NCBI RefSeq assembly: GCF_036688685.1
Contig: NZ_JAQQPS010000009.1
Span: 124,001-188,000, forward strand
Length of the DNA: 64,000 bases
From: JALYUM01 sp036688685
GTDB taxonomy: Bacteria > Pseudomonadota > Gammaproteobacteria > Burkholderiales > Burkholderiaceae_D
Direction of reading: 5' to 3'
The notes under the pieces were generated by a model. It did no database searches, was not told the DNA's origin, and saw only the letters and a program-made list of their open reading frames with translations. Of the stretch, positions 35,826-43,639 are shown in pieces (position 1 is the stretch's first letter; each line of letters opens with the position of its first letter). The translations under genes were made by a program, and so were the position numbers.

Positions 35826-37793
35826 TTACGGCCGGGCGGCCGCTGGCGCCGTGTTGCCGATGTGCTTAGCCAGGAACGCTTCGAGTTTCTGGTAAAACGC
35901 AGTGCGGTTGGACGTGTTGTAGAAACCATGGCCTTCTTCCTCTGCCAGGAACCATTCCGGCGCGCGTCCGACTGCGATCAAGGCCTTGCGCATCGCCTCG
36001 GCGTGGGCCACCGGCGCAATCTTGTCGACACCGCCATGCACCAGCATGACCGGCGAGGTGATGCGCTGGGCCAGGTTGACGGGCGAATTGCGGTGCAGGA
36101 TTGCGGGGTCGTCGCCGACATATTTGCGCATGATATTCGCCATCAGGACGTCCCGGCGATTGCCCTCCGGCTTGGCCAGCAGCTTGAGGTCATACACGCC
36201 GACGTAACCGATCGCGCACTTGTAGAGCGCAGCGTCGCGCGCGGCGAGCATCATCGATGCGTAGGCGCCGAAGCTGGCGCCGTAGGCACAGACCCGGTTG
36301 CCGTCAACTTCCCCTTGGGCGATGGTCCATTTCGTGGCATCAATCAGGTCATCGATGATTTTCCCGCCCCATTCGCGGTAGCCGGCCTGCTGGAAGGTCA
36401 CACCGCGGCCGTCCGAGCCACGAAAATTGATTTGCAGGACGGCATAGCCGCGACTGGCCAGGAATTGCGCGTCGTCGTCGAAGAACCAGGCGTCGTCGAC
36501 GCCGTGCGGGCCGCCGTGCGGCAGTACCACCAGCGGCGGCTTCTCGCCGGCGGCGTGGGCGGGCATGGTTAAAAAGCCGTGCAGGGCGAGGCCGTCGCGG
36601 GTTGTCAGGCTGATCGGACTGCGCTCGGCCATGCTGGCCGGATCGATCGCTTCCATGCCGGAAAAGAGCAGGTCGGCCTTCATCGAGGTGCGGTTGAACA
36701 GGTAGTAGGAGCCTGGATCGCGGTCGCTCTTCACGCTGAACAGCAACAGCTTGCCGTCGTCACTGAAATTGAGAAAGGCCACGTGCTGCCCGGGGAATTG
36801 GGCGCTCAGTTGCTGGTGCAGCACGGCGCTGGGGCTGTTCGGGTCCAGGTAGCGGACCTTGGGCACGCCCACTTGGGAGTACGCGGCGAACGGCATCGCG
36901 TTCGTGTCGAGCATGGCAACATAGTCGCCCACCGGATCGGCGAACAACACGCTGCGCTTGCCGCTGGCCAGCTCTTCGCTGATCAACTGATCCGGTTCGC
37001 CATGCACCGAGTGACGCACGAGGAAGGCGCGGTCGTCCGGGCTGAACTGGAACGGTTGGTAGCGCACGCCGGTGTTGGTGTCGAACTTGTTCCACGCGCC
37101 GCTGGCATCGTCGCGCCGAAACACGACGGCATACGCGGTTTTTTCGTCGTCGCCCAGCGCAAAGCGCGGCTTGCCGTCGCGCTGCAGGATGTAGGTCAGG
37201 TCGCCCACGGGAATTTTTGCCAACAGCGTGCGCGCCGAGGTTTTGCCGTCGATGTCGTACAGATGGGTGAAATTGTCTTCCCATGCACGGCCGGTGACGA
37301 ACAGGTGGCCGTCACGCTTGTTCGAGACATCCTCGACGTAGCCGAAGGCCCGATCATCGCCATAGCGTTCGCCGCGGCTGGCGAAGTCGCGCATCTGGTA
37401 GCCGAACAAATATTCCTGGCGCCGTCCATCCATGTCGAAAGCGAGAATTTCGCCGGTTTGGCGCGGTTTTTCGCGCGAACCGAGTTCCTTGCCCTTGGAC
37501 AGCACCAGCCGGGTTGCGCTGATCCACTGGTAATCGACCGGCACTTCGAACACCGGCAAGCGCAGCGCGCCGATCTGCTTCATGTCGGGCAGCGAGTACA
37601 TCACCACCACCGGCACGAAGCGGTCGTTGAGCGAGACCCTGGCGGTGACGGCCAGGTGCTTGCCATCCGGGGACAGGCGCGGGTGGGAAAACTGGTCTTC
37701 ATGCACGAAGGCGGCCAGTGGAACAGCCGGTGCGGCAAACACTGGCCGGCTCGCTGCAAGCACCAGGTACAAGAGGACAAAACGTAAACCCAT
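35826..37793 (-). CDS. S9 family prolyl oligopeptidase-type exported peptidase
   Basis: ATG 37793 has AGGAG at 5-nt spacing and gives 655 residues with a signal peptide (MGLRFVLLYLVLAASRPVFA). An N-terminal beta-propeller with WD/PD40-like pieces (HPRLSPDGKHLAVTA) precedes an alpha/beta hydrolase. The nucleophile is in AYGASFGAYAS near residue 507, Asp in HGGVDKIAP and His in EEGHGFYN. This architecture matches acylaminoacyl-peptidase/DPP4-like oligopeptidases that clip short peptides. Convergent with the S46 peptidase, the two could serve periplasmic peptide use. Confidence 0.94.
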   Translation of the reverse strand: MGLRFVLLYLVLAASRPVFAAPAVPLAAFVHEDQFSHPRLSPDGKHLAVTARVSLNDRFVPVVVMYSLPDMKQIGALRLPVFEVPVDYQWISATRLVLSKGKELGSREKPRQTGEILAFDMDGRRQEYLFGYQMRDFASRGERYGDDRAFGYVEDVSNKRDGHLFVTGRAWEDNFTHLYDIDGKTSARTLLAKIPVGDLTYILQRDGKPRFALGDDEKTAYAVVFRRDDASGAWNKFDTNTGVRYQPFQFSPDDRAFLVRHSVHGEPDQLISEELASGKRSVLFADPVGDYVAMLDTNAMPFAAYSQVGVPKVRYLDPNSPSAVLHQQLSAQFPGQHVAFLNFSDDGKLLLFSVKSDRDPGSYYLFNRTSMKADLLFSGMEAIDPASMAERSPISLTTRDGLALHGFLTMPAHAAGEKPPLVVLPHGGPHGVDDAWFFDDDAQFLASRGYAVLQINFRGSDGRGVTFQQAGYREWGGKIIDDLIDATKWTIAQGEVDGNRVCAYGASFGAYASMMLAARDAALYKCAIGYVGVYDLKLLAKPEGNRRDVLMANIMRKYVGDDPAILHRNSPVNLAQRITSPVMLVHGGVDKIAPVAHAEAMRKALIAVGRAPEWFLAEEEGHGFYNTSNRTAFYQKLEAFLAKHIGNTAPAAARP

Positions 37794-37849
37794 GAACACA
37801 CTCCTTTGATTGACTGGCCCAATGTGGCAGCGGTGCAGGGCATGCGATG

Positions 37850-37855
37850 AGTATA
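37850..37855 (-). promoter_or_regulatory. Candidate -10 element for the S9 peptidase gene
   Basis: Read on the - strand this is TATACT (5 of 6 to consensus); a weak TTAATT lies 16 bp upstream. A start near 37843 would give a leader of about 50 nt. Confidence 0.4.
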
Positions 37856-37884
37856 GTAGCCAAATGCCAACAATTAACTATTTG

Positions 37885-37906
37885 AAAATAGACGTGTTGC
37901 TATTTT
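37885..37906. promoter_or_regulatory. Inverted repeat in the S9/pnuC divergent region
   Basis: Arms AAAATAG and CTATTTT are separated by 8 nt in an AT-rich patch upstream of the S9 promoter candidate. It could be an operator. The other ~140 bp up to pnuC show no promoter or riboswitch I recognise. Confidence 0.35.
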
Positions 37907-38047
37907 GCATCACTCGATCCGGATGCCATGGCGTCCCCGGCGTGGCCGGCCGGTTTGCATAATCGTGCGGCCCCCCGCATAATCGCCGCCCATGACACTT
38001 TTCCGCCACGTTTGCCCACCGCCCGCTGCGGGGGCCGGCTTCCGACC

Positions 38048-38638
38048 ATGAACGATATCCTCACGATCGCCGGCCTCACGACCACCCCGCTCGAACTGCT
38101 CTCCTTTGTGCTCGCCGTGATCACGGTTGCGCTGAACATTCGCCAGAACCACTGGGCCTGGCTGTTCGCGATCATCTCGTCGGCAGCGTATGGCGTGGTG
38201 TTCTACGGCGCGCGCCTGTACGGCGACATGGGTTTGCAGCTGGTGTTCATCGTGGTCTCGTTCTGGGGCTGGTACCAGTGGCTGCACGGCGGCACCGGCA
38301 AGCAGGCGCTGGCAGTGACCCAGCTGGACGGGCGCGGCTGGGCCATCTGCATCGCCGCGTGGCTGTTCGGCTTCGCACTGCTGTCGACCTTTCTGGCCAA
38401 ATTCACCAACACCGACGTGCCCCACATCGATGGCTTCCTGACTGCCGGCAGCCTGGTGGGGCAGGTCCTGCTGTCGCGTAAAAAGGTGCAGAACTGGCAC
38501 GTCTGGATCATGGTCGACGTGCTGTACGTCGGCCTGTATCTGTTCAAGGGTTTGACGCTGACCGCGATACTGTACGCGCTGTTCTGCGTGATGGCGGCGG
38601 CGGGCCTGGTGGCCTGGCGCAAGGCGGCACAGGCATGA
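38048..38638 (+). CDS. pnuC: PnuC-family vitamin transporter, probably PnuT (thiamine)
   Basis: ATG 38048 gives a 196-residue membrane protein of about seven helices. It contains the PnuC signatures NIRQNHWAWLFAIISSAAYGVVFYGARLYGDMGLQLVFIVVSFWGWYQW (the W-x-x-W substrate motif) and, near the end, NWHVWIMVDVLYVGLYLFKG. PnuC proteins import nicotinamide riboside, riboflavin or thiamine by facilitated diffusion and rely on a kinase to trap the vitamin. The adjacent kinase-like gene overlaps it by 4 bp, and the convergent receptor gene has a TPP riboswitch, so thiamine is the likeliest substrate by context. Confidence 0.9.
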   Translation: MNDILTIAGLTTTPLELLSFVLAVITVALNIRQNHWAWLFAIISSAAYGVVFYGARLYGDMGLQLVFIVVSFWGWYQWLHGGTGKQALAVTQLDGRGWAICIAAWLFGFALLSTFLAKFTNTDVPHIDGFLTAGSLVGQVLLSRKKVQNWHVWIMVDVLYVGLYLFKGLTLTAILYALFCVMAAAGLVAWRKAAQA

Positions 38639-39150
38639 GCGTCGCCCGCATCGCCATCCTCGGCGCGGAGTCGTCCGGCAAGTCGACCCTGGCCGCCGCT
38701 TTGGCGGAACATTACGGCACGCTGTGGGTGCCCGAGTACCTGCGCGAATTCGTCGACACCTGCAAGCGCGTGCCGCGCGAGGACGACCAGTACGGCATCG
38801 CGCGCACCCAGATCGAGCGCGAGAACGCCGCTGCGCTGCGCGCCAGGCGCTACCTGTTCTGTGACACCACGCCCTTGATGACGGCCTTGTACAGCAAGGT
38901 GTATTGGGGACGGGTGGGGGCGCCACTGGCCGAACTCGACGCCGTGCACGATTACGCGCTGACGCTGGTCACGGCGCCGGACGGGCCGTGGGTACCGGAC
39001 GGCCTGCAGCGCGAATCGGAAGCGGTGCGCCAGTCGGTGCACGCGCTGGTGCTGGCGAATCTGCGTGCGCGCGGGATCGCGCACACGGTGGTGGCGGGCG
39101 ACCCGGCCCAGCGGATGGGCCAGGTCGCCAGCCTGATCGACGATCTCTAG
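38635..39150 (+). CDS. NadR/Ttd14-like P-loop kinase family protein
   Basis: A 171-residue AAA_28-type P-loop protein. Walker A is GAESSGKST at residues 9-17, followed by EYLREFVD, the [25 protein letters not shown] segment (Walker B-like Asp) and a C-terminal lid. This matches the ribosylnicotinamide-kinase half of NadR without the adenylyltransferase domain. Such stand-alone proteins accompany PnuC-type permeases and phosphorylate the incoming vitamin. It is translationally coupled to the permease (ATGA) and ends 4 bp inside the convergent TonB receptor gene. Confidence 0.85.
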   Translation: MSVARIAILGAESSGKSTLAAALAEHYGTLWVPEYLREFVDTCKRVPREDDQYGIARTQIERENAAALRARRYLFCDTTPLMTALYSKVYWGRVGAPLAELDAVHDYALTLVTAPDGPWVPDGLQRESEAVRQSVHALVLANLRARGIAHTVVAGDPAQRMGQVASLIDDL

Positions 39151-41240
39151 AAATCGAACTGCGCCGACAGCGCGAACGTGCGCGGCGCACCCGGCAGCAG
39201 ATAGCCACCCAGGTCCGGCGACACGTCGCGCCAGTAGAACCGATCTGCCACGTTCTCCACGCGCGCGCGCACGGTGGTGGCCACGCCGGCCAGCTTCAGA
39301 CCGTATTGCGCCCCCAGGTTGAACACGTGGTAGCCCGGTACGAAGGTGCGGTTGTCTTCCTGGAAGGCCTTCTTGCCGGCGTACTGCCATTGGCCGTTGA
39401 CTTTCAGGCCGGGCAGCGCGGACAGCGCGTATTCGACGAAGGCGCTGGTTTTCAAGGCCGGGACGTCGGCGACGCGCTTGCCGTTGATGCTGGCGTCCGT
39501 GGTGCCGGTCACCAGCGTGTTCAGGGCGGTGGCCGACAGCATGTACGACAGCTGCGGCGTAGCCTTGCCCTGCGCCGACAGTTCGATGCCGCGGTTGCGC
39601 TCTTCGCCTTCGCGCACGAACAGATTCCGGTTCAGATCGGTGTACTCGTGCCCGCGCTTGATTTCAAACAGCGCCGCGGCCAGTTCCAGCGTGGTGTTGA
39701 CGCTGGCCTTGGCGCCGATCTCGACCTGCTTCGAGCGTTTCGGCGCCAGCGGCATGGCGTAGTTGAGGGTGTCGATGCCGCCCGCGCCGCCGTACTCCAT
39801 GCCGTGCGCGACGGACGCGTACAGGTTCACCGTGTCAAGCGCGCGCCACACCAGCGCCACATTCGGCAACAGGAAATGGTCGGACCGGTCGCTGCGCACC
39901 GATTCGTAGCGCACGCCTGTATGCAGCACCACGCGGTTCGACAGCGCCACGATGTCCTGCACATAGGCGCCCCGTTCGCGGTCCAGGTGGCGCAGCGTGA
40001 CCGGCCCGGTCACCGGCTGGCCCGGCGCCGGCGCCACAATCAGGTTCTGGTAGATATTGCTGTAGCCGGCGTAGTCGTAGACATACTTGCCGGCACTGTC
40101 GCGCCGGGTCGAGTACGACAGGCCGAAGGTGGCCTGGTGGCGCAGCGCGCCGGTATTGAACTTGCCCTGGATTTGCGCCTGTGCGCCCAGCGGGGTCTTG
40201 CGCTCGCCGGTGCTCTGGTAATCGTAGACGTCGTAGTCGCCGTTGGCGCAGAAACCTGGATAGTAGCCGTCGCCCTCGTTGCTGCAGCCGTAAGGAAAGG
40301 CGGTGAAATCGTCGCGCCGGAACCAGTGCTTGTTGAGCGCCACGCTGGCGTTCCATTCGGGTGCCAGTTTGTATTCGAAGCGCAGGCCGAGGTTGCTGCT
40401 GACGGTGTCGACCGGGCGCGCCCACGGCTGCTCGCCCAGGAAGGTTTTGGCCGACACGTTCGGCGGCAGCACTGCATTGGCCAGCAGCTGGTAGCCGGGC
40501 GCCGTCAGCTGCGACTTGTGCTGGTAGTCGAGGTCCAGCTGCAGCAGCGCGTCGGGCGAAATTTGCCAGTCGAAGGCGCCCGAGACAAAGCTGCGTTCGC
40601 CATCGGCGCCACGCACGTACGAGCGCAGTTTTTCGCCGGCCGCGTTGATGCGGTAGCCGAAGCGGGTATCGGTAAAGCGGCCGCCGGCATCGACCGCACC
40701 GTACAAGGTGCCGCGTTCGCTCACGCCCGCGCTGGCCGACAGCAGCGGCGTGGCGGTAGGGCGCTTGGTGACGTAATTGACCACGCCACCCGGCGACGAA
40801 ATGCCGGCCTGCAGTCCCGATAAACCTTTCAGGATTTCGATGCGTTCCTTGTTTTCCAGCGGGATCTGGGTATCGGCCGGGATGATCAGGCCATCCTTAC
40901 GGTAACTCGAATTGTTGTCCAGCTTGAAGCCGCGGATCGAGAACTGTTCAGCGTAACCGACCGCGTTGTAGGCGTCGCTGACGGACGAATCGAAGGCCAT
41001 CGCGTCGCTGCTGCTGCGGATCGACAGGTCCTGCATCCGGGCGCGGCTGAAGGCGACGACGGAAGCGGGTGTGTCGAACAGCGCTGCGTCGCCGAAGCCG
41101 GCCACGCTGGCGCGTTCAGGACTGGTTTTGCTGGCGCTGACCAGCACTTGGGCGATTGGTGTATCGGCGCTTTGCGCGTGGGCGGAAAACGCTTGCGCGA
41201 GGGCGCAGGCGAGGGCGGTGTATTGCAGTGTGTGTTTCAT
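39147..41240 (-). CDS. TonB-dependent outer-membrane receptor under TPP riboswitch control
   Basis: ATG 41240 (MKHTLQYTALACALAQAFSAHAQ signal peptide) gives 697 residues. A plug domain (TPASVVAFSRARMQDLSIRSSSDAM...FSIRGFKLDNNSSYRKDGL) is followed by a 22-strand barrel ending in Phe (LSAQFDF), as outer-membrane assembly requires. Sequence alone resembles siderophore receptors. A TPP riboswitch in the leader, however, argues that it takes up thiamine or a thiamine phosphate. It is convergent with pnuC and the kinase, overlapping the latter by 4 bp. Confidence 0.93.
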   Translation of the reverse strand: MKHTLQYTALACALAQAFSAHAQSADTPIAQVLVSASKTSPERASVAGFGDAALFDTPASVVAFSRARMQDLSIRSSSDAMAFDSSVSDAYNAVGYAEQFSIRGFKLDNNSSYRKDGLIIPADTQIPLENKERIEILKGLSGLQAGISSPGGVVNYVTKRPTATPLLSASAGVSERGTLYGAVDAGGRFTDTRFGYRINAAGEKLRSYVRGADGERSFVSGAFDWQISPDALLQLDLDYQHKSQLTAPGYQLLANAVLPPNVSAKTFLGEQPWARPVDTVSSNLGLRFEYKLAPEWNASVALNKHWFRRDDFTAFPYGCSNEGDGYYPGFCANGDYDVYDYQSTGERKTPLGAQAQIQGKFNTGALRHQATFGLSYSTRRDSAGKYVYDYAGYSNIYQNLIVAPAPGQPVTGPVTLRHLDRERGAYVQDIVALSNRVVLHTGVRYESVRSDRSDHFLLPNVALVWRALDTVNLYASVAHGMEYGGAGGIDTLNYAMPLAPKRSKQVEIGAKASVNTTLELAAALFEIKRGHEYTDLNRNLFVREGEERNRGIELSAQGKATPQLSYMLSATALNTLVTGTTDASINGKRVADVPALKTSAFVEYALSALPGLKVNGQWQYAGKKAFQEDNRTFVPGYHVFNLGAQYGLKLAGVATTVRARVENVADRFYWRDVSPDLGGYLLPGAPRTFALSAQFDF

Positions 41241-41324
41241 GGTTTGCTCGTTTTCGCGCGCCGCGCATTGCGGCACGCTGCTTTAAATAAAAGCCGGAGC
41301 CAACGCGGGGAAAGGGGCAAAGAA

Positions 41325-41342
41325 CCAGGATGAACACCCTGG
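41325..41342 (-). promoter_or_regulatory. Hairpin between riboswitch and receptor gene, possible expression platform
   Basis: On the - strand the arms CCAGGG and TCCTGG pair over 6 bp (one G-U) around TGTTCA, followed by TTCTTT. It lies 13 nt past the riboswitch aptamer and could be the terminator stem of the expression platform. Confidence 0.4.
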
Positions 41343-41354
41343 CGGAACTGCGTT

Positions 41355-41437
41355 GCGCTTTCCTTCGCTGGCATTATCCAGATCAGGTACGGAGGGTATC
41401 TCTCACCCGGAACAAACCATTCCAGGACCCCTAGCGA
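41355..41437 (-). ncRNA. TPP riboswitch (THI element)
   Basis: Read on - this contains the near-invariant TPP aptamer cores: GGGTGAGAGATACCC (P2-J-P3), then ACCTGATCTGGATAATGCCAGCG in two overlapping parts (ACCTGATCTGG and ATAATGCCAGCG) and AAGGAA. P1 is closed by CGCT (41436-41433) and AGCG (41359-41356). Thiamine diphosphate binding normally represses the downstream gene. The target is the TonB receptor, 115 nt downstream. Confidence 0.93.
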
Positions 41438-41443
41438 GCCGCG

Positions 41444-41473
41444 AGTCTATCACACGGTGTATCAGGCGTCGAC
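41444..41473 (-). promoter_or_regulatory. Candidate promoter for the riboswitch transcript
   Basis: On - there is an extended -10, TGA-TAGACT (41449-41444), 18 bp after GTCGAC (41473-41468; 4 of 6 to TTGACA). It overlaps the last codons of the DUF535 gene. The predicted start, about 41437, coincides with the first base of riboswitch helix P1, which supports it. Confidence 0.5.
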
Positions 41474-42406
41474 GGTCTCCATGATGCGCGCCAGCGGCGC
41501 CGCCTGCAGGTGGCCGAGCATGACCGTGTGGGCACTCGCGTCGATGGCTTGCCAGTTGGCGCGGCGCCGGGCGGCGCGCTTGCGGTGGCGCGACGGCATC
41601 TGCGCCAGTGGCTTGGTGTGGAACGGCAGTGCGATTGCGTGGCAGCAGTCGTCGTGCGGCACGCCCCCCAGCACGGCCCAGAATTTGTCGTAGGCGTTGA
41701 CGAAATGCGGCGCCGCGCCGACGCGCCAGGCGATATGCGCGGCGCTGTTGACGGCCAGTACCTGTGTCATGCCGAGCGCGCGCGCCACGCCCTGCAGCGC
41801 GGCAAAGCAGAAATAGCTGGCCGAATTGTGCGGGAAGGCGGCTTCGAACGCGGCGAAGGCGTCGCTGGAATCGGTCCAGCGACCCTGGTTGCGGGCGATG
41901 AAGGGAAGCACCGGGTGCGCCGCGTTGAACAGCGCGCCGTCGACCCAGCTGAACGACAGGCGGTGCAATACCTTGTTATTTGCCACCAGCGCAATCGTCA
42001 GGTCGCCCTCGGCATCGAGCCGCACCGCCATCTCGAGGCGGATGAAAAACCTGCAGCCATGCGCATCGTGCTGCCACAGGCGCAGGCCGCCCTGGCGATA
42101 CACCGCGCGCTGCCAGGCCTGGTCGAAGGTGGCGTCGTCGTAGCTGTAGTGAAACAGCGCGGCCTGCACGCGCCGGCGCGCCGACAGCCCGCGCATCAGG
42201 TAGCCGCGCTGGGTCAGGTGATGGAACACGTCGTGCGGCACCACCTGGGCGATATGCTCGCGCACCACGGCCAGCCGGCACAGTGCCGCGTGGTCGCGCC
42301 GGTAGAACAGCACGCGCAGGATGCGCGCGGCGCGCAACAGGGAGGCAGCGAAGGCGTCGCGGCGGCGGTAGGTGCGCCAGTGGCACAGCAGGTGGGTGAC
42401 GATCAT
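41462..42406 (-). CDS. DUF535 (VirK/YbjX) family protein
   Basis: A 314-residue cytosolic protein of the VirK/YbjX family. The middle carries ALFHYSYDDATFD, the LSFSWVDGALFNAAHPVLPFIARNQG segment and GVARALGMTQVLAVNSAAHIAW. The end has the family's basic LPFHTKPLAQMPSRHRKRAARRRANW. Members have been linked to virulence or envelope traits in enterobacteria and Shigella, but no biochemical activity is established. The riboswitch transcript begins immediately after its stop. Confidence 0.88.
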   Translation of the reverse strand: MIVTHLLCHWRTYRRRDAFAASLLRAARILRVLFYRRDHAALCRLAVVREHIAQVVPHDVFHHLTQRGYLMRGLSARRRVQAALFHYSYDDATFDQAWQRAVYRQGGLRLWQHDAHGCRFFIRLEMAVRLDAEGDLTIALVANNKVLHRLSFSWVDGALFNAAHPVLPFIARNQGRWTDSSDAFAAFEAAFPHNSASYFCFAALQGVARALGMTQVLAVNSAAHIAWRVGAAPHFVNAYDKFWAVLGGVPHDDCCHAIALPFHTKPLAQMPSRHRKRAARRRANWQAIDASAHTVMLGHLQAAPLARIMETVDA

Positions 42407-42481
42407 GATGCGCTCTCGTAAAAGGCGAATCAGGCCATCTTGACCCAGCCCTGAAAATGCGCGGTGACCCGGCGCAACAGA

Positions 42482-42838
42482 TTATTTCTCGGCGGCAGTC
42501 TTGAGTCGCGCCAGTCCTTTTTCGAGTTCACTTCCCAGCAGCATATCGATGCCGATGAAGGCGCTGATCAGGCGGGCCCGGAACGTCAGCGGTCCGTGCA
42601 GGCGCCATGTGACGCGGGTGCCGCCTGCCGTGGGCGTGAGGGTGAAGCGGGTCTGGCTGGTCGCAGCGACCGGTTTCACGACGTCCGTCTTCAGGTCGGC
42701 CAGCAGCGGGACAATCTTTGCGTGCGGGGCGCGGATGTCGATCGATCGCTCCACGGTAAAGCTGGTACCCTGGCGCGCCGCGATGGAGAGGATGATGGCG
42801 ACGATGGCGAGCAAGCCGATCAGCAGTTTCTTGAACAT
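42482..42838 (-). CDS. Short SRPBCC (polyketide cyclase-like) membrane-anchored protein
   Basis: A 118-residue protein with an N-terminal anchor (KKLLIGLLAIVAIILSIAA) followed by FTVERSIDIRAPHAKIVPLLADL, the start of an SRPBCC domain, and the C-terminal FTLTPTAGGTRVTWRLHGPLTFRARLISAFIGIDMLLGSELEKGLARLK. Close relatives I recall are about 165-175 residues with a middle section (WSPWEKKDP... to ...PSRIV) that is missing here between LADLKTDVV and KPVAATSQ. The reading frame is intact, so this is an internally shortened version, possibly non-functional. Confidence 0.8.
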   Translation of the reverse strand: MFKKLLIGLLAIVAIILSIAARQGTSFTVERSIDIRAPHAKIVPLLADLKTDVVKPVAATSQTRFTLTPTAGGTRVTWRLHGPLTFRARLISAFIGIDMLLGSELEKGLARLKTAAEK

Positions 42839-42940
42839 GGCCTACTTTGATTGCATTCCGGGTTGCAAGATTAACATGTGTGCGCGCCGCCTACGGCCGC
42901 TTTTCGCGATAATGCGGGACACAATCACCGGAGAGCAACG

Positions 42941-43639
42941 ATGGTCTATCAACTGTATTACTGGCCGACGATCCAGGGCCGCGGCGAATTCGTGCGGCTG
43001 GCGCTGGAAGAGGCGGGTGCAGGGTATGTCGATGTCGCGCGCGGCGAAGATGGCATGAAGGCCTTGATGGCGGAACTGGACACGGCCGATCACCCTTCGT
43101 TCGCGCCGCCGTTCCTGAAAGCTGGCGCGCTGACGATCGGCCAGGTGGCCAACATCCTGCTGTACCTGGGCGAACACCTGCACCTGGCGCCGCGCGGAGA
43201 AGCGGCGCGCCTCTGGACCCACCAGCTGCAGCTGACCATCGCCGACCTGGTGGCAGAAGCACATGACACCCACCATCCGGTGTCCGGCGACAGTTATTAT
43301 GAAGACCAGAAGCCGGAAGCCAAAAAGCGCGCCGCCGAATTCGTCAAGACGCGCATTCCGAAATTCATGGATTACTTTGCCAGGGCCCTGGGTGACAAGG
43401 ATTATCTGAACGGCGCGCACCTATCGTATGCCGATTTGTCACTGTTCCAGGTCATCGCGGGCTTGCGCTACGCGTTTCCGAAGGCGATGGCGCGCAGCGA
43501 GAAGCAGCATGCGCCGTTGACGGCCCTGTACGACCGCGTGGCGCAGCGGCCGAAGATTGCCGCGTATTTGGCGTCGGAGCGCAGGCTGCCGTTCAGCGAA
43601 GAAGGGATTTTCCGGCACTATCCGGAGCTGGACCATTGA
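42941..43639 (+). CDS. Glutathione S-transferase family protein
   Basis: ATG 42941 with GGAG upstream gives 232 residues. The thioredoxin-like N-terminal domain opens YQLYYWPTIQGRGEFVRLALEEAGAGY, with the catalytic Tyr and GRGE typical of sigma/alpha-like GSTs, and has the TIGQVANILLYLGE glutathione-binding turn. The helical C-terminal domain follows with HLSYADLSLFQVIAGL (the N-capping box Asp). Probably a detoxification enzyme. Its stop overlaps the start of the next gene. Confidence 0.92.
   Translation: MVYQLYYWPTIQGRGEFVRLALEEAGAGYVDVARGEDGMKALMAELDTADHPSFAPPFLKAGALTIGQVANILLYLGEHLHLAPRGEAARLWTHQLQLTIADLVAEAHDTHHPVSGDSYYEDQKPEAKKRAAEFVKTRIPKFMDYFARALGDKDYLNGAHLSYADLSLFQVIAGLRYAFPKAMARSEKQHAPLTALYDRVAQRPKIAAYLASERRLPFSEEGIFRHYPELDH

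Noticed and set aside
37800..38047. Possible second TPP or NAD riboswitch upstream of pnuC
   Set aside because: None of the conserved aptamer cores (CTGAGA, CTGATCTGG, ATGCCAGCG) is present on either strand.
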